64,000 nucleotides of DNA from Acidobacteriota bacterium (GCA_021851335.1 JAJZEA010000003.1:1-64000); one strand, 5' to 3'; shown: positions 16,777 through 25,631, counted from the stretch's first letter. Notes: a model not told the origin generated them from the sequence alone. Translations and numbers: made by a program.

Positions 16777-17475
16777 CTATGCGCTTTCGTCGAGTTGGGA
16801 AAGGCTGTTCGCGCGAGCCGTTTCTTCGCGTTCCATGGTGGCGCCAAGCTCCGAGGCAGCTTCCGCGAGCACGCGATGATGCAGGATGAAAAGGGCAAGC
16901 TCGAGTCGATCTCCGACGCCGGTCTTGTCATAGATCGAGCGTAGATAGTTCTTGATGACCTGCTCTGTGGTTTTGAGGCGGAAGGCAATTTCGCGGTTCT
17001 TGCACCCCTGGACGATGAGGGCGATGATGCGCATCTCCTTGGGTGTGAGGCGCTCGCGAACGCGGATGCCTACAGAGTCTTCGGAAGATGTCATGGCATT
17101 TTCCTGCAGAACGGGCTGACACACCTGCCCGGATGCTACGGTACGAAGGCAGCCCACAAGCAACTGTCCTGACGAGCCACGGAAGAGGACACCGTGGAGG
17201 CCCATCTGAAGAAAGGTGGATGCGGCTTCGGTGTTTTCAGCGATGACAATGCCCCGGCTGCCCATGGTCTCCAGCAGAAGGGTGAAACGTTGCCACTCCG
17301 GCTGCAAGGCAGAGGAAAAAAGCACCAGAGAAGCTGGAAAAGTGGTTACGGCATGGAGAGTTCGTTCCATGTCGGAGCATTGGGCAACGATGTGCAGGTC
17401 AGGTTCATTGGAGAGCACTCGGGCGATTCCTGCGCGATAGATGGGCTGAACGTCGGCGAGGATGATCTTTGTCAT
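16777..17475 (-). CDS. LuxR/NarL-type regulator with pseudo-receiver domain
   Basis: A 232-residue DNA-binding regulator. The C-terminal LuxR-type helix-turn-helix (about 140-205) is clear: LTPKEMRIIALIVQGCKNREIA, then EQVIKNYLRSIYDKTG. The N-terminal domain looks like a receiver (MTKIILADVQPIYRAGI) but the phospho-acceptor aspartate is replaced by serine (VLFSSAL, S54/S55), only one of the acidic N-terminal pair remains (D8), and the conserved lysine reads Arg in LFRGSS. Phosphorylation is therefore unlikely. It is divergent from the fused receiver/flavoprotein gene, so it may regulate that operon (inference). Confidence 0.88.
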   Translation of the reverse strand: MTKIILADVQPIYRAGIARVLSNEPDLHIVAQCSDMERTLHAVTTFPASLVLFSSALQPEWQRFTLLLETMGSRGIVIAENTEAASTFLQMGLHGVLFRGSSGQLLVGCLRTVASGQVCQPVLQENAMTSSEDSVGIRVRERLTPKEMRIIALIVQGCKNREIAFRLKTTEQVIKNYLRSIYDKTGVGDRLELALFILHHRVLAEAASELGATMEREETARANSLSQLDESA

Positions 17476-17778
17476 GCTGTAAGGCCGCTTTCTCCGGATT
17501 TCCTGTTCAGAGTCGGAGGTTTTTCTGGTCTCCGAGTCAGCACCCGTTACTTTGATCTATCGGCGAGTTACGCGAGGCTCTGCATGTGTATCGATTTGGT
17601 ACAGAATTGAACACGTTTGCAGCAACCAGCCCAACAGTTTCCACAATTGTGACACACCGATCCATATTCCGCACAGAGCCTGTAGGGTAGTGCTGAAAAA
17701 GAGCGGCGAGCTTTTCCGCGGAATGAAGCGGTCGAGCCGGGGAGATTTACGGCGAGCGCTACACTATCGATAAGGACT
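17476..17778. other. Divergent regulatory region
   Basis: About 300 bases separate the LuxR-type regulator and the receiver/flavoprotein gene. It contains a perfect 10-bp palindrome CACAATTGTG at 17642-17651 that could be an operator. No gene or RNA was recognised. Confidence 0.5.
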
Positions 17779-19431
17779 ATGAAAAGGCCAATTCTGCTTG
17801 CGGTAGATGACGACGTTAGTGTGTTGGAAGCGGTGGTGCAGGATCTGCGCAGCCGTTATGGCGAGGAGTATCGTGTGGCACGAGCGGCCAGCGGTCAGGC
17901 TGCGCTGGATACGATGCGGCAGTTGCGGGAACGACAGGAGACTCTGGCGCTGATTGTGAGCGACCAGCGGATGCCGGGAATGACGGGTGTCGAATTTCTG
18001 GAGCGCGCGCGACAGGAGTATCCGGATGCGCGTCGGGTGCTGTTGACGGCGTATGCGGACACGGAGGCTGCGATCCAGGCGATCAACTCGGCTCGCATCC
18101 ACTACTATCTGACGAAGCCGTGGGACCCGCCGGAAGAGCGCCTGTATCCCGTGCTGGATGACCTGTTGAGCGACTGGAAGGCCGGTCATCAGCCACGGTT
18201 TGAAGGGTTGCGAGTGGTAGGGCATCGCTGGTCGCAGAAGGACCATGAACTGCGCAGCTTTCTGTCGCGAAACCATGTGCCGTATCGCTGGCTGGATGCA
18301 GCGACGAGCGAGGAGGCGCTTCGGCTGCTGGCGGAGCGCGGTCTGGATGGCTCCCGGCTGCCCGTGTTGCTGTGCGAGGATGGCAGCGCGCTGGAGTGTC
18401 CGGAACTGGACGCGGTGGCGGCGCGTGTGGGATTACGAACGCAGGCGGCGAGCGATTTCTACGATCTGGCGATTGTGGGTGCGGGGCCGGCGGGATTGGC
18501 TGCGGCGGTGTATGGGGCATCGGAGGGCTTGCGCACGCTGGTGATTGAACCGGAAGCTCCCGGGGGACAGGCGGGATCATCGTCGAAGATTGAAAACTAT
18601 CTTGGATTTCCGACCGGGATCACGGGAAGTGATCTGGGGCGTCGCGCGCACATGCAGGGAGTGCGGTTTGGAGCGGAATTTCTGACGCAACGGGCAACCG
18701 GATTGCGGGCGGAGGGTCAGTATCGATTTGTGCAATTGGTGGATGGACGCGAGGTATCGGCACATGTGGTGCTGTTGGCGATGGGCGTGCAGTATCGGCG
18801 ACTGGAGATTGCAGGGGCAGGGGCGTTGACGGGGCGAGGGATCTACTATGGGGCAGCTTTGGTGGAAGCGGCAGCCTGCCGCGACGAAGAGGTTTTTCTG
18901 GTGGGTGGGGCAAACTCGGCAGGTCAGGCTGCGCTGCATTTTGCTCGATACGCGCGGAAAGTGACGATGCTGGTGCGAGCCGAGAGCCTGGTGGAAAGCA
19001 TGTCCAAGTATCTGATCGACGAGATTGAACGGATTCCGAGTATCACGGTCGAGCCACGGACGCAGGTGGTGGCGGTGGAAGGTGAAGACCGGTTGGAACG
19101 GATCCGCACGGTGGGTCCGGATGGCGAGCGAGAGCGAGATGCGTCGTCATTGTTTGTGTTTATTGGAGCGGAGCCGAGGACGGATTGGCTGCCGGCTGAG
19201 ATTTTGCGGGACCATCACGGATTTGTGCTGGCGGGTCCGGAGTTGCGCGCCACCAGCGGCTTTAGCCAGCGGTGGACGTCATTGCGCGAGCCGTATCTGC
19301 TGGAGACGAGTATTCCCGGGGTTCTGGTCGCGGGCGATGTGCGCTCCGGGTCCGTGAAGCGCGCTGCTTCGGCGGTGGGTGAAGGCTCGATCGCGGTGCA
19401 GTTTGCGCACCAATATCTCGCGAGCTTTTGA
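17779..19431 (+). CDS. Response regulator fused to thioredoxin-reductase-like flavoprotein
   Basis: A 550-residue soluble protein. Residues 1-130 form a receiver with a complete phospho-site: D10-D12 acidic cluster, D62 acceptor in VSDQRMPGMTG, T90, and K113 in YYLTKPW. Residues about 140-215 look like a glutaredoxin-like fold without CxxC. From 228 on it is a TrxR-type oxidoreductase with FAD motif GAGPAG (234-239), PGGQAGSSSKIENYLGFP, NADPH motif VGGANSAGQ (375-383) and the terminal GVLVAGDVRSGSVKR. The redox CxxC of classical TrxR is absent; that site reads GRGIYYGAALVEAAAC. It is followed after 18 bases by a histidine kinase, the presumed partner. The output is thus probably enzymatic; substrate unknown. 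Confidence 0.9.
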   Translation: MKRPILLAVDDDVSVLEAVVQDLRSRYGEEYRVARAASGQAALDTMRQLRERQETLALIVSDQRMPGMTGVEFLERARQEYPDARRVLLTAYADTEAAIQAINSARIHYYLTKPWDPPEERLYPVLDDLLSDWKAGHQPRFEGLRVVGHRWSQKDHELRSFLSRNHVPYRWLDAATSEEALRLLAERGLDGSRLPVLLCEDGSALECPELDAVAARVGLRTQAASDFYDLAIVGAGPAGLAAAVYGASEGLRTLVIEPEAPGGQAGSSSKIENYLGFPTGITGSDLGRRAHMQGVRFGAEFLTQRATGLRAEGQYRFVQLVDGREVSAHVVLLAMGVQYRRLEIAGAGALTGRGIYYGAALVEAAACRDEEVFLVGGANSAGQAALHFARYARKVTMLVRAESLVESMSKYLIDEIERIPSITVEPRTQVVAVEGEDRLERIRTVGPDGERERDASSLFVFIGAEPRTDWLPAEILRDHHGFVLAGPELRATSGFSQRWTSLREPYLLETSIPGVLVAGDVRSGSVKRAASAVGEGSIAVQFAHQYLASF

Positions 19432-19449
19432 GGCAGGGCATTTGCCTTC

Positions 19450-21015
19450 ATGGAGGCAAGCGGAAAATCGATTCAAAAACGGTGGAAAATCGAATCCTTG
19501 CCGCTTGGGATTCATCCATTGGATAGCGCGGACGATAAACGAGCCGCCGCCTTGGCAAATTGCATGGACCAGCAGTCGACATCGGACGTCCGACCGCCTT
19601 TCTTCACGGGAAGGACATTGCTTAGCGATCTCAAGCAGGAGATGAGCCATGTCCGTGTCTTCGCTTCGCTGTCGGATGCCGAACTGGCCTCTCTGGGCGA
19701 GTGTGACGTGCTTGAGGTTCCTGCGGATGGGACAATTTATTCGCCCGACCAGGTGATTCGAGGCTACTGCATCCTGCTGGAGGGTGAAGTTGCAGCGGAT
19801 CGGGAAGAGTCGGACGGATCCGTCGCCCGCATCAGGATTGCGCGAGCCGGAGATTGCTTCGGTGAGGTGCCTCTGCTGATGGGCAAGCACAAGTCAATCC
19901 GCGTCTATGCGATCGCTGCCAGCAAAATACTGCTCTTCCAGGAGGAACAGTTCTGGCAGATGATGGCATGTTGCGCGGCGGTGCGCCGCGAGGTTCTGGC
20001 GGACTGCGCCAAGCGCCAGTATGCGTATCAGGCAGAAGCGCTGCACCGTGAAAAGTTGATTTCGCTTGGAACTCTAGCTGCGGGGCTGATGCATGAGTTG
20101 CACAATCCAGGGTCAGCGGCTCGACGCGCTTCTTCGCAACTTCGTGAGAATATCTTGAGATTGCAGGAACTGAGCCTGCGATTCTGCGATCAGCCGGTGA
20201 CCGAAGGGCAGCTGAGCTGCATGAGGGATCTGCAGCAGGAAGCGATTGTTCATGCGCGCTGCGCCACGATGAGTTCGATGGAGCAGATGGATGCTGAAGA
20301 TGCGATGACGGATTGGCTGGAGCGTGCGGGTGTGCAGAACGCTTCGAGAATCGCTCCCCAACTGGTTTCGATGGGTATGACCACCGAGGAACTGGAATGT
20401 ACGCGTCAGGCGTTTCACGAGGGTCGGCTATCGGATGCGTTGAACTGGCTGGAATCGCTTGTATCGAGCATTGCTCTGGTGGATGTGGTGGAGCAAAGCG
20501 TGGCCCGGATGTCTGAGCTGGTGATGGCCGTGAAGAAGTTTGCCTATGATGATCGATGTTCGCTGCGGCGCATGGATGTGCATGAGAATATTCAAAGCAC
20601 ATTGACGATTCTGGGTCATAAGCTTCGGCAGCGCCGAATTGAAGTGGTGAAGCGCTTTGACGCGACGGATTCGGGGATCGAAACGGGAGGCGTTGCGCTG
20701 AGCCAGGTGTGGACGAATCTGCTGGACAATGCGATCGATGCTTCGTCGGATGGCGGAGTGATCGAAGTGCGCACATGGAACGAGCCGGACGCGTTTTGTG
20801 TGGGCATTGCGGATCATGGAACCGGTATTCCAGACGAGATACGCGAACATATTTTTGAACCATTTTTTACCACCAAACCGGTGGGTAAAGGGACGGGTCT
20901 GGGATTGGAGATTGCACATCGTATCGTGACGCAGAACTTTCGCGGCACGATCGAGTTTGAGTCTCATCCCGGAGATACGGAGTTCCTTGTTCGTCTGCCG
21001 CGCGCCAGCGCCTGA
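19450..21015 (+). CDS. Soluble histidine kinase with cyclic-nucleotide-type sensor domain
   Basis: A 521-residue kinase with no transmembrane segment. A CRP/cNMP-type beta-roll (about 65-170; [12 protein letters not shown], then [12 protein letters not shown] resembling the phosphate-binding cassette) leads to the H-box with phospho-acceptor H215 in [12 protein letters not shown], a helical linker containing [10 protein letters not shown], and an HATPase domain with N-box [13 protein letters not shown]1 [17 protein letters not shown] and G2 [11 protein letters not shown]. It likely phosphorylates the receiver-flavoprotein encoded 18 bases upstream. Ligand is not determined: cyclic nucleotide, heme and redox inputs are all known for this fold. 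The N-terminal 60 residues are poorly conserved-looking, so a later start (for example 19564) is possible. Confidence 0.9.
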   Translation: MEASGKSIQKRWKIESLPLGIHPLDSADDKRAAALANCMDQQSTSDVRPPFFTGRTLLSDLKQEMSHVRVFASLSDAELASLGECDVLEVPADGTIYSPDQVIRGYCILLEGEVAADREESDGSVARIRIARAGDCFGEVPLLMGKHKSIRVYAIAASKILLFQEEQFWQMMACCAAVRREVLADCAKRQYAYQAEALHREKLISLGTLAAGLMHELHNPGSAARRASSQLRENILRLQELSLRFCDQPVTEGQLSCMRDLQQEAIVHARCATMSSMEQMDAEDAMTDWLERAGVQNASRIAPQLVSMGMTTEELECTRQAFHEGRLSDALNWLESLVSSIALVDVVEQSVARMSELVMAVKKFAYDDRCSLRRMDVHENIQSTLTILGHKLRQRRIEVVKRFDATDSGIETGGVALSQVWTNLLDNAIDASSDGGVIEVRTWNEPDAFCVGIADHGTGIPDEIREHIFEPFFTTKPVGKGTGLGLEIAHRIVTQNFRGTIEFESHPGDTEFLVRLPRASA

Positions 21016-21021
21016 TTGATT

Positions 21022-21058
21022 CCGCAGACAATTTTCCCGCAGGCAATTTTCCCGCAGA
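21022..21058 (+). repeat. 15-bp tandem repeat in the intergenic gap
   Basis: The unit CCGCAGACAATTTTC (21022-21036) is followed by CCGCAGGCAATTTTC (21037-21051), one mismatch, and by a partial third copy beginning CCGCAGA. It fills most of the gap between the kinase stop and the PAS/GGDEF gene. Confidence 0.8.
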
Positions 21059-21076
21059 CAGGCGAGTGAAGTTCGG

Positions 21077-22129
21077 GTGAGCTTCGCCGATAGGAACGTT
21101 GAAGGCGCGTTGTCAAGCGTGGCCTTGAAGGTGGGCGATCCTGTGAGCCATGAAGACAATCAGCAAGCGACGATGCAGTCGCTGATGGAAGCGACGCTGG
21201 ATGCGATGAGCGACGCGCTGGTGGTGACGGACAAGACCGGTCACGTGGCGGTGTGGAATCAAGCAGCGGAAGAGGTGACGGGGTATCGACGGGCGGACAG
21301 GCTGGGAAAGCCGTTGCCTGAGGCATGGGTGCAATTTGCCCATCGACCCGGAGAGGCAGCGGATGCCACGGATTTTGCTGGACACGGACATTTTTACACG
21401 GACGTTGAGCGGCTGAAGAGTCATGCAGTGGATGGAATGGAGTTTGAAGCGGGTGCGCAAGGCCATGCCGTGCAAGCGGAGCTGCATCATGCGCTGGGAC
21501 ACTCGGTATCGGTGATGATTCGCCAGTCTGTGCTGCGCGATGAACTGGGAGGGCGCATTGGCATGTGCGCGAATTTTTATCCCGCGGAAGATTTTGATCG
21601 TCTGCCTCACGGTGAGAACAGGGAAGGGAAGCGACTGAGCCGAGTGCAGGACGAGATGCAGGAGTGGCTGGAAGAAAGCTTCCGCGCGGCACAGACGACG
21701 GAGATTCCGTTTGGCGTGCTGTGGATGATGGTGGATCAGGGTGAGGGATTGCGCAAGACGCATGGGCGAGACGCGTGCGAAGAGATGATGCAGGCGGTGG
21801 AGCGCATACTGAGCCATGGACTGCGACCGTCGGAGATACTGGGTCGCTGGGGTGAGAGTGAGTTTCTGGTGGTTTCGCACGAGCGCAGCATGGACCTGCT
21901 GATGGAGCATGGTCATCGACTGGCCGGTGAGGCTCGGACGACGGAGTTTCGCTGGTGGGGCGATCGCATTGGACTGACGCTGAGTGTGGGCGCGGCGCAG
22001 TGGCATCCGGGATGCACGCTGGCCGAGTTGCTGAGCCAGGCTCAGCATGCCATGCAGGCAAGCGTCTTTGCCGGAGGCAATCAAGTGAGCCGCGCCTATG
22101 CGGCTGCGAAGGTCAGATCGCAGAACTGA
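21077..22129 (+). CDS. PAS domain protein with degenerate GGDEF domain
   Basis: A 350-residue soluble signalling protein. A PAS domain (about 32-170) begins MEATLDAMSDALVVTDKTGHV and AVWNQAAEEVTGY. The C-terminal 150 residues have the GGDEF fold, but the signature loop reads RWGESEF (GESEF, 259-263) in place of GGDEF, and other substrate residues look altered, so diguanylate cyclase activity is unlikely. It may bind a nucleotide or a partner. The start shown is GTG at 21077; no ATG occurs before the PAS domain except inside the sequence ATMQSLM at about codon 33. It ends 23 bases before motA, suggesting a motility link. Confidence 0.8.
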   Translation: MSFADRNVEGALSSVALKVGDPVSHEDNQQATMQSLMEATLDAMSDALVVTDKTGHVAVWNQAAEEVTGYRRADRLGKPLPEAWVQFAHRPGEAADATDFAGHGHFYTDVERLKSHAVDGMEFEAGAQGHAVQAELHHALGHSVSVMIRQSVLRDELGGRIGMCANFYPAEDFDRLPHGENREGKRLSRVQDEMQEWLEESFRAAQTTEIPFGVLWMMVDQGEGLRKTHGRDACEEMMQAVERILSHGLRPSEILGRWGESEFLVVSHERSMDLLMEHGHRLAGEARTTEFRWWGDRIGLTLSVGAAQWHPGCTLAELLSQAQHAMQASVFAGGNQVSRAYAAAKVRSQN

Positions 22130-22152
22130 AGCACTGAAGGGGAGGGAAGGTT

Positions 22153-23031
22153 ATGTTTGCCATTATTGGGATTGTCGTCGTGCTGGGAGCGATCCTTTCC
22201 GGATATTTGATGGAGCACGGGAATTTGCTGGTGCTGGTGCAGCCGGCGGAGCTGATTATTATTGGCGGCTCGGCGCTGGGTACGCTGCTGATTGCGAATC
22301 CTCTGCATATTATCAAGGCGATTGTTGGCCAGGTGCTGGGAGTCTTGAAGGGTTCTCCATTTGGAAAGAAACGCTATCTGGAAACGTTGAAGATGATGTT
22401 CGAGTTTCTGAACAAGGTTCGCAAGGAGGGTTTGCTCTCCGTGGAAATGGATGTCGAGAAGCCGAAAGAGAGCGAGATTTTCAAAAAATATCCGGATTTC
22501 ATCAAGGATCACCACGTAAGGGATTTTGTCTGCGACACGCTGCGCATGGCGATTACTGGCGGCGTGGAGCCGTTTGACATGGATCAGATGATGGAGCTGG
22601 ATATGGAGGTGCATCATCACGAAAGCGCTGCACCGATCTCGGCTTTGTCGACTGTTGCCGATGCGCTGCCGGGCCTGGGAATCGTGGCCGCGGTGTTGGG
22701 CGTGGTGATTACGATGGGCGCAATTGGCGGACCACCTGCGGAGGTAGGGCATAAAGTCGCAGCCGCACTGGTGGGTACATTTCTTGGGATTTTGCTGTGC
22801 TACGGCGTGGTGGGTCCACTGGCTGCGAACATGACGAAGACGGCGGATTCGCACAAGGAATATCTGCATGTTCTCCGAGTACTGTTGCTGGCTTTTCTGA
22901 AAGGGAATGCTCCGATGATTGCGCTGGAGATGGCTCGACGCGCGATTCCCGCGCATGTTCGACCGAGCTTTGACGAGATGGAAAAAGCCTGCAAGGGTGG
23001 CGGTGCCGAGACAATGGCTGCGGCAGCCTGA
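22153..23031 (+). CDS. motA: Flagellar motor stator protein MotA
   Basis: A 292-residue inner-membrane protein with four helices. With MotB it forms the proton channel that drives flagellar rotation. It begins MFAIIGIVVVLGAILSGYLMEHG, has the large cytoplasmic loop with charged residues that contact FliG, and the conserved proline-bearing helices in ADALPGLGIVAAVLGVVITMG and GTFLGILLCYGVVGPLA. A strong GGAGGGAAGG ribosome binding site precedes the ATG. It is followed by motB after 34 bases; no other flagellar genes are in the window. Confidence 0.97.
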   Translation: MFAIIGIVVVLGAILSGYLMEHGNLLVLVQPAELIIIGGSALGTLLIANPLHIIKAIVGQVLGVLKGSPFGKKRYLETLKMMFEFLNKVRKEGLLSVEMDVEKPKESEIFKKYPDFIKDHHVRDFVCDTLRMAITGGVEPFDMDQMMELDMEVHHHESAAPISALSTVADALPGLGIVAAVLGVVITMGAIGGPPAEVGHKVAAALVGTFLGILLCYGVVGPLAANMTKTADSHKEYLHVLRVLLLAFLKGNAPMIALEMARRAIPAHVRPSFDEMEKACKGGGAETMAAAA

Positions 23032-23065
23032 TGTAACCGAATGAAGTGCCGAGGAACAGGGAGTC

Positions 23066-24001
23066 ATGTCAGAGAAACGCCCCATCATCGTGATCAAAAA
23101 GAAGGGTGGTCATGGCGGCCATCATGGTGGCGCATGGAAGGTGGCTTATGCCGACTTTGTGACGGCGATGATGGCGCTCTTCATTGTGCTTTGGCTTTTG
23201 AATTCCACGCCGCAGGTGAAAAAAGCGGTGGCCGGATACTTTCAGGATCCGAAAAGCTCGATGAAGGAAACCGGTACCGACAAGATGGGCGACGATGAAA
23301 GCATTCCCATCGACCGCAAGAACGTGGAGAACCTGAAGGCGCAGATCGAGAAAGCAATACACAAGCAGAAAGACCTGGAGAAGCTGGCGAAACAGATTGA
23401 GATCACGATTACGCCGGAAGGGTTGCGGATTGAGCTGATCGAATCGAAGAATGGCACGTTTTTCCAAAGCGGAAGCGCAGTGCTGAGTCAGGATGGCCGC
23501 GTGCTGCTGGCGCTGCTGGCAGGGCAGTTGAAGAGTTTGCCGAATCATCTGTTGATTGAAGGGCATACGGACGCACAAGCGTATTCAAAGGACAGCAACT
23601 ATACAAACTGGGAGCTTTCTGCGGATCGAGCCAACTCTGCTCGTCGCCTGCTGCAACAGGATGGAGTGAGGCAGGATCAGGTTTCGCAGGTGCGTGGGTA
23701 TGCCGACCAGATGTTGCGCATAAAGAACAATCCCGACGATCCGTCAAATCGGCGCATCTCTTTGATTGTCCAATGGGCCAGCGAAGATGGTGTGCCGGAT
23801 ATCCATACAGCAGGGACTGAGACGGCGCCGACGACAGCACAACGGCAAGCCACAAGTGCTGCACCAGCTCCAGCAGCGTCTGCGAAGCAGGCAATGCTGA
23901 GCAAGCCAGCGGCAGGTACGCCAGCGCAGAAGTCAGGAACGGCGAAGACATCGTTGATGGGAGAATTGACGGCCAAGCTCCATGCGCATCATGGAAGCTG
24001 A
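23066..24001 (+). CDS. motB: Flagellar motor stator protein MotB
   Basis: A 311-residue partner of MotA. The cytoplasmic N-terminus is basic and Gly/His-rich (KKKGGHGGHHGG), then one helix carries the essential proton-binding aspartate D30 in WKVAYADFVTAMMALFIVLW. A linker leads to the OmpA-like peptidoglycan-binding domain (about 130-235; LLIEGHTDAQAY, NWELSADRANSARRLL, NPDDPSNRRISLIVQW). The C-terminal 70 residues are Ala/Thr/Pro-rich and longer than in many homologues. The presence of D30 indicates an active stator. Confidence 0.97.
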   Translation: MSEKRPIIVIKKKGGHGGHHGGAWKVAYADFVTAMMALFIVLWLLNSTPQVKKAVAGYFQDPKSSMKETGTDKMGDDESIPIDRKNVENLKAQIEKAIHKQKDLEKLAKQIEITITPEGLRIELIESKNGTFFQSGSAVLSQDGRVLLALLAGQLKSLPNHLLIEGHTDAQAYSKDSNYTNWELSADRANSARRLLQQDGVRQDQVSQVRGYADQMLRIKNNPDDPSNRRISLIVQWASEDGVPDIHTAGTETAPTTAQRQATSAAPAPAASAKQAMLSKPAAGTPAQKSGTAKTSLMGELTAKLHAHHGS

Positions 24002-24016
24002 ATGTTGGAGATGGGT

Positions 24017-25180
24017 TCAGCGCAGAAGCTGCATGCGTCCTCCGGGCATCAGGCGAAAGACGCGACCGCGCCAGAGAACGTTGCGTGAAAGATAGCTGGC
24101 AGCCCAGAAGCCGAATCCCATGAGATCTCGAAGCGGATAGAAGATGCAAAGTGAGACGAGATTGCTTTCGCCAACGACTCTGCGTCCGGCTGCAAGAGCG
24201 ATGGCGATGCGCGTGAAGACTCCCCAGAGGAAGAGAACGGCTGCGGTGAGTGGCAGATGAAGCGCGAGCGCGCTGACGGCGGCCAGCAAGGCAAAAGGCA
24301 TACTGAAGGTAAGAGAAGTGCCAAAGTGACCTTTGGGCCGCGAAAAGCGTGTGGACTTCATCCATCGCACCTGATGCTGAAGCGAGGCAACCAAGCTGGA
24401 GTGCAAGACGATGTGATCGATGGAGTGGTGGCTGAGCGCAACTTTCCATCCGTGGCGGAAGGTCTCGTTGCCGAGCACGAAGTCGTCGGCGCAGTAATCG
24501 GCGGTCACGGCGAAGCCTCCGATCTGGCGAAGAGTTTCTGCGCGGAAAGCCATGGTCGGACCCAGTACAAAACGCATCCCCTCCATTTTGTTGGCGACCA
24601 GGACTCCGGCGGTCATTTCGATCGACATGCCGACAGCTTCAAGGCTTGCCCAGAGGCCACCTTCCGCGGCGACGCCGCGATAGAGGCAGGTCATTGCGCC
24701 AACGGAGGGGTCAGCAAAAGGTGCCGCAACAGCGCGAGCGTAATCGGGCGTAACGCGCACATCGCTGTCACTGACGACAAGAATGGAACAATGCGCAGCG
24801 TTGGCCATGACCTCCATCGACTGCGCTTTGGCATTGATGTAGCGCGGTTCTCCGGCAGAGAAAAAGCGGGCCGAAATATGGGGAAAACGTGCGGCGACGC
24901 GACGAGCGATGGCCAACCCTTCATCCTCTTCGGAGCGCGCGCAGAAGAGGATTTCATAGTTTGGATAATCCTGCTGAAAGAAGGTGGTGAGGTTGGCCTC
25001 GAGTCCCGGTTCTGCTCCGTGCAACGGTTTGAGCAGGCTGAGCGGTGGGGTGAACTCAGCGGGCAGCGGCTGACGTGAACGAAGATGATGGCGCGCCGCA
25101 GCCAGTACAAGTCCGGCAAAGACTGTGGAGGTGACCAGGCCAAAGCAACCAAGCGCAAAGAGGATGGAGATTGTGATCAA
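24017..25180 (-). CDS. hpnI: HpnI-like ceramide/hopanoid glycosyltransferase (GT21)
   Basis: A 387-residue membrane glycosyltransferase. An N-terminal helix (about 5-28) is followed by the GT2/GT21 catalytic domain with PPLSLLKPLHGAEPGLEANL, ILFCARSEEDEG, the metal-binding VVSDSDVRV, and the acceptor motif QHQVRWMKSTRFSRPKG (QxxRW type). C-terminal helices anchor it. In hopanoid producers HpnI adds N-acetylglucosamine to bacteriohopanetetrol, and related enzymes glucosylate ceramide. Neither hopanoid nor ceramide genes are nearby, so the acceptor is uncertain. It is downstream of dnaJ and hspR with only a 13-base gap. Confidence 0.82.
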   Translation of the reverse strand: MITISILFALGCFGLVTSTVFAGLVLAAARHHLRSRQPLPAEFTPPLSLLKPLHGAEPGLEANLTTFFQQDYPNYEILFCARSEEDEGLAIARRVAARFPHISARFFSAGEPRYINAKAQSMEVMANAAHCSILVVSDSDVRVTPDYARAVAAPFADPSVGAMTCLYRGVAAEGGLWASLEAVGMSIEMTAGVLVANKMEGMRFVLGPTMAFRAETLRQIGGFAVTADYCADDFVLGNETFRHGWKVALSHHSIDHIVLHSSLVASLQHQVRWMKSTRFSRPKGHFGTSLTFSMPFALLAAVSALALHLPLTAAVLFLWGVFTRIAIALAAGRRVVGESNLVSLCIFYPLRDLMGFGFWAASYLSRNVLWRGRVFRLMPGGRMQLLR

Positions 25181-25193
25181 AACAAGAACCCGC

Positions 25194-25631
25194 TTACGCT
25201 TTCCGAGAGTTGCGGCGCGGCTTTTCCGTGGTCACGACAACCTCAGCGCGCGGCACAATCACGGGGCGGCGCGCAGGGACCATCGCTGCGGAGGAGTGCT
25301 GGCCAGCGGCCTGCTGGATGTGCGAAAGCATCTCTGTCCGCACGTATTCAACGAAGCTTTGCATCTGTCGGTTCATCTCTTCCATGCGTTCGCGCATCTG
25401 GAGGATGATGGCGATGCCGGCGATGTTGACGCCGAGGTCGCGGGCGAGGTTGAGGATGAATTCGAGCCGCTCGATGTCTTCTTCGGTGTAGAGGCGGGTG
25501 TTGCCGTCGGTGCGGCTGGGTTTCAGCAGGCCTTCGCGCTCATAGAGGCGAAGCGTTTGCGGATGAATGCCGTACATCTCGGCGACCGCCGAGATCATAT
25601 ATGCGCCTTTGGACTTTCGCTTCGCAGCCAT
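25194..25631 (-). CDS. hspR: HspR-type MerR family repressor
   Basis: A 145-residue DNA-binding protein with a MerR winged helix at the N-terminus (YMISAVAEMYGIHPQTLRLYEREGLLKPSRTDGNTRLYTEEDI). The motif HPQTLRLYEREGL is strongly HspR-like. A coiled coil (about 75-110) and a basic tail follow. HspR represses chaperone genes by binding inverted repeats with DnaK as co-repressor in actinobacteria. Here it lies downstream of dnaJ, the same dnaJ-hspR order as the actinobacterial dnaK operon, but dnaK and grpE are absent. Confidence 0.9.
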   Translation of the reverse strand: MAAKRKSKGAYMISAVAEMYGIHPQTLRLYEREGLLKPSRTDGNTRLYTEEDIERLEFILNLARDLGVNIAGIAIILQMRERMEEMNRQMQSFVEYVRTEMLSHIQQAAGQHSSAAMVPARRPVIVPRAEVVVTTEKPRRNSRKA

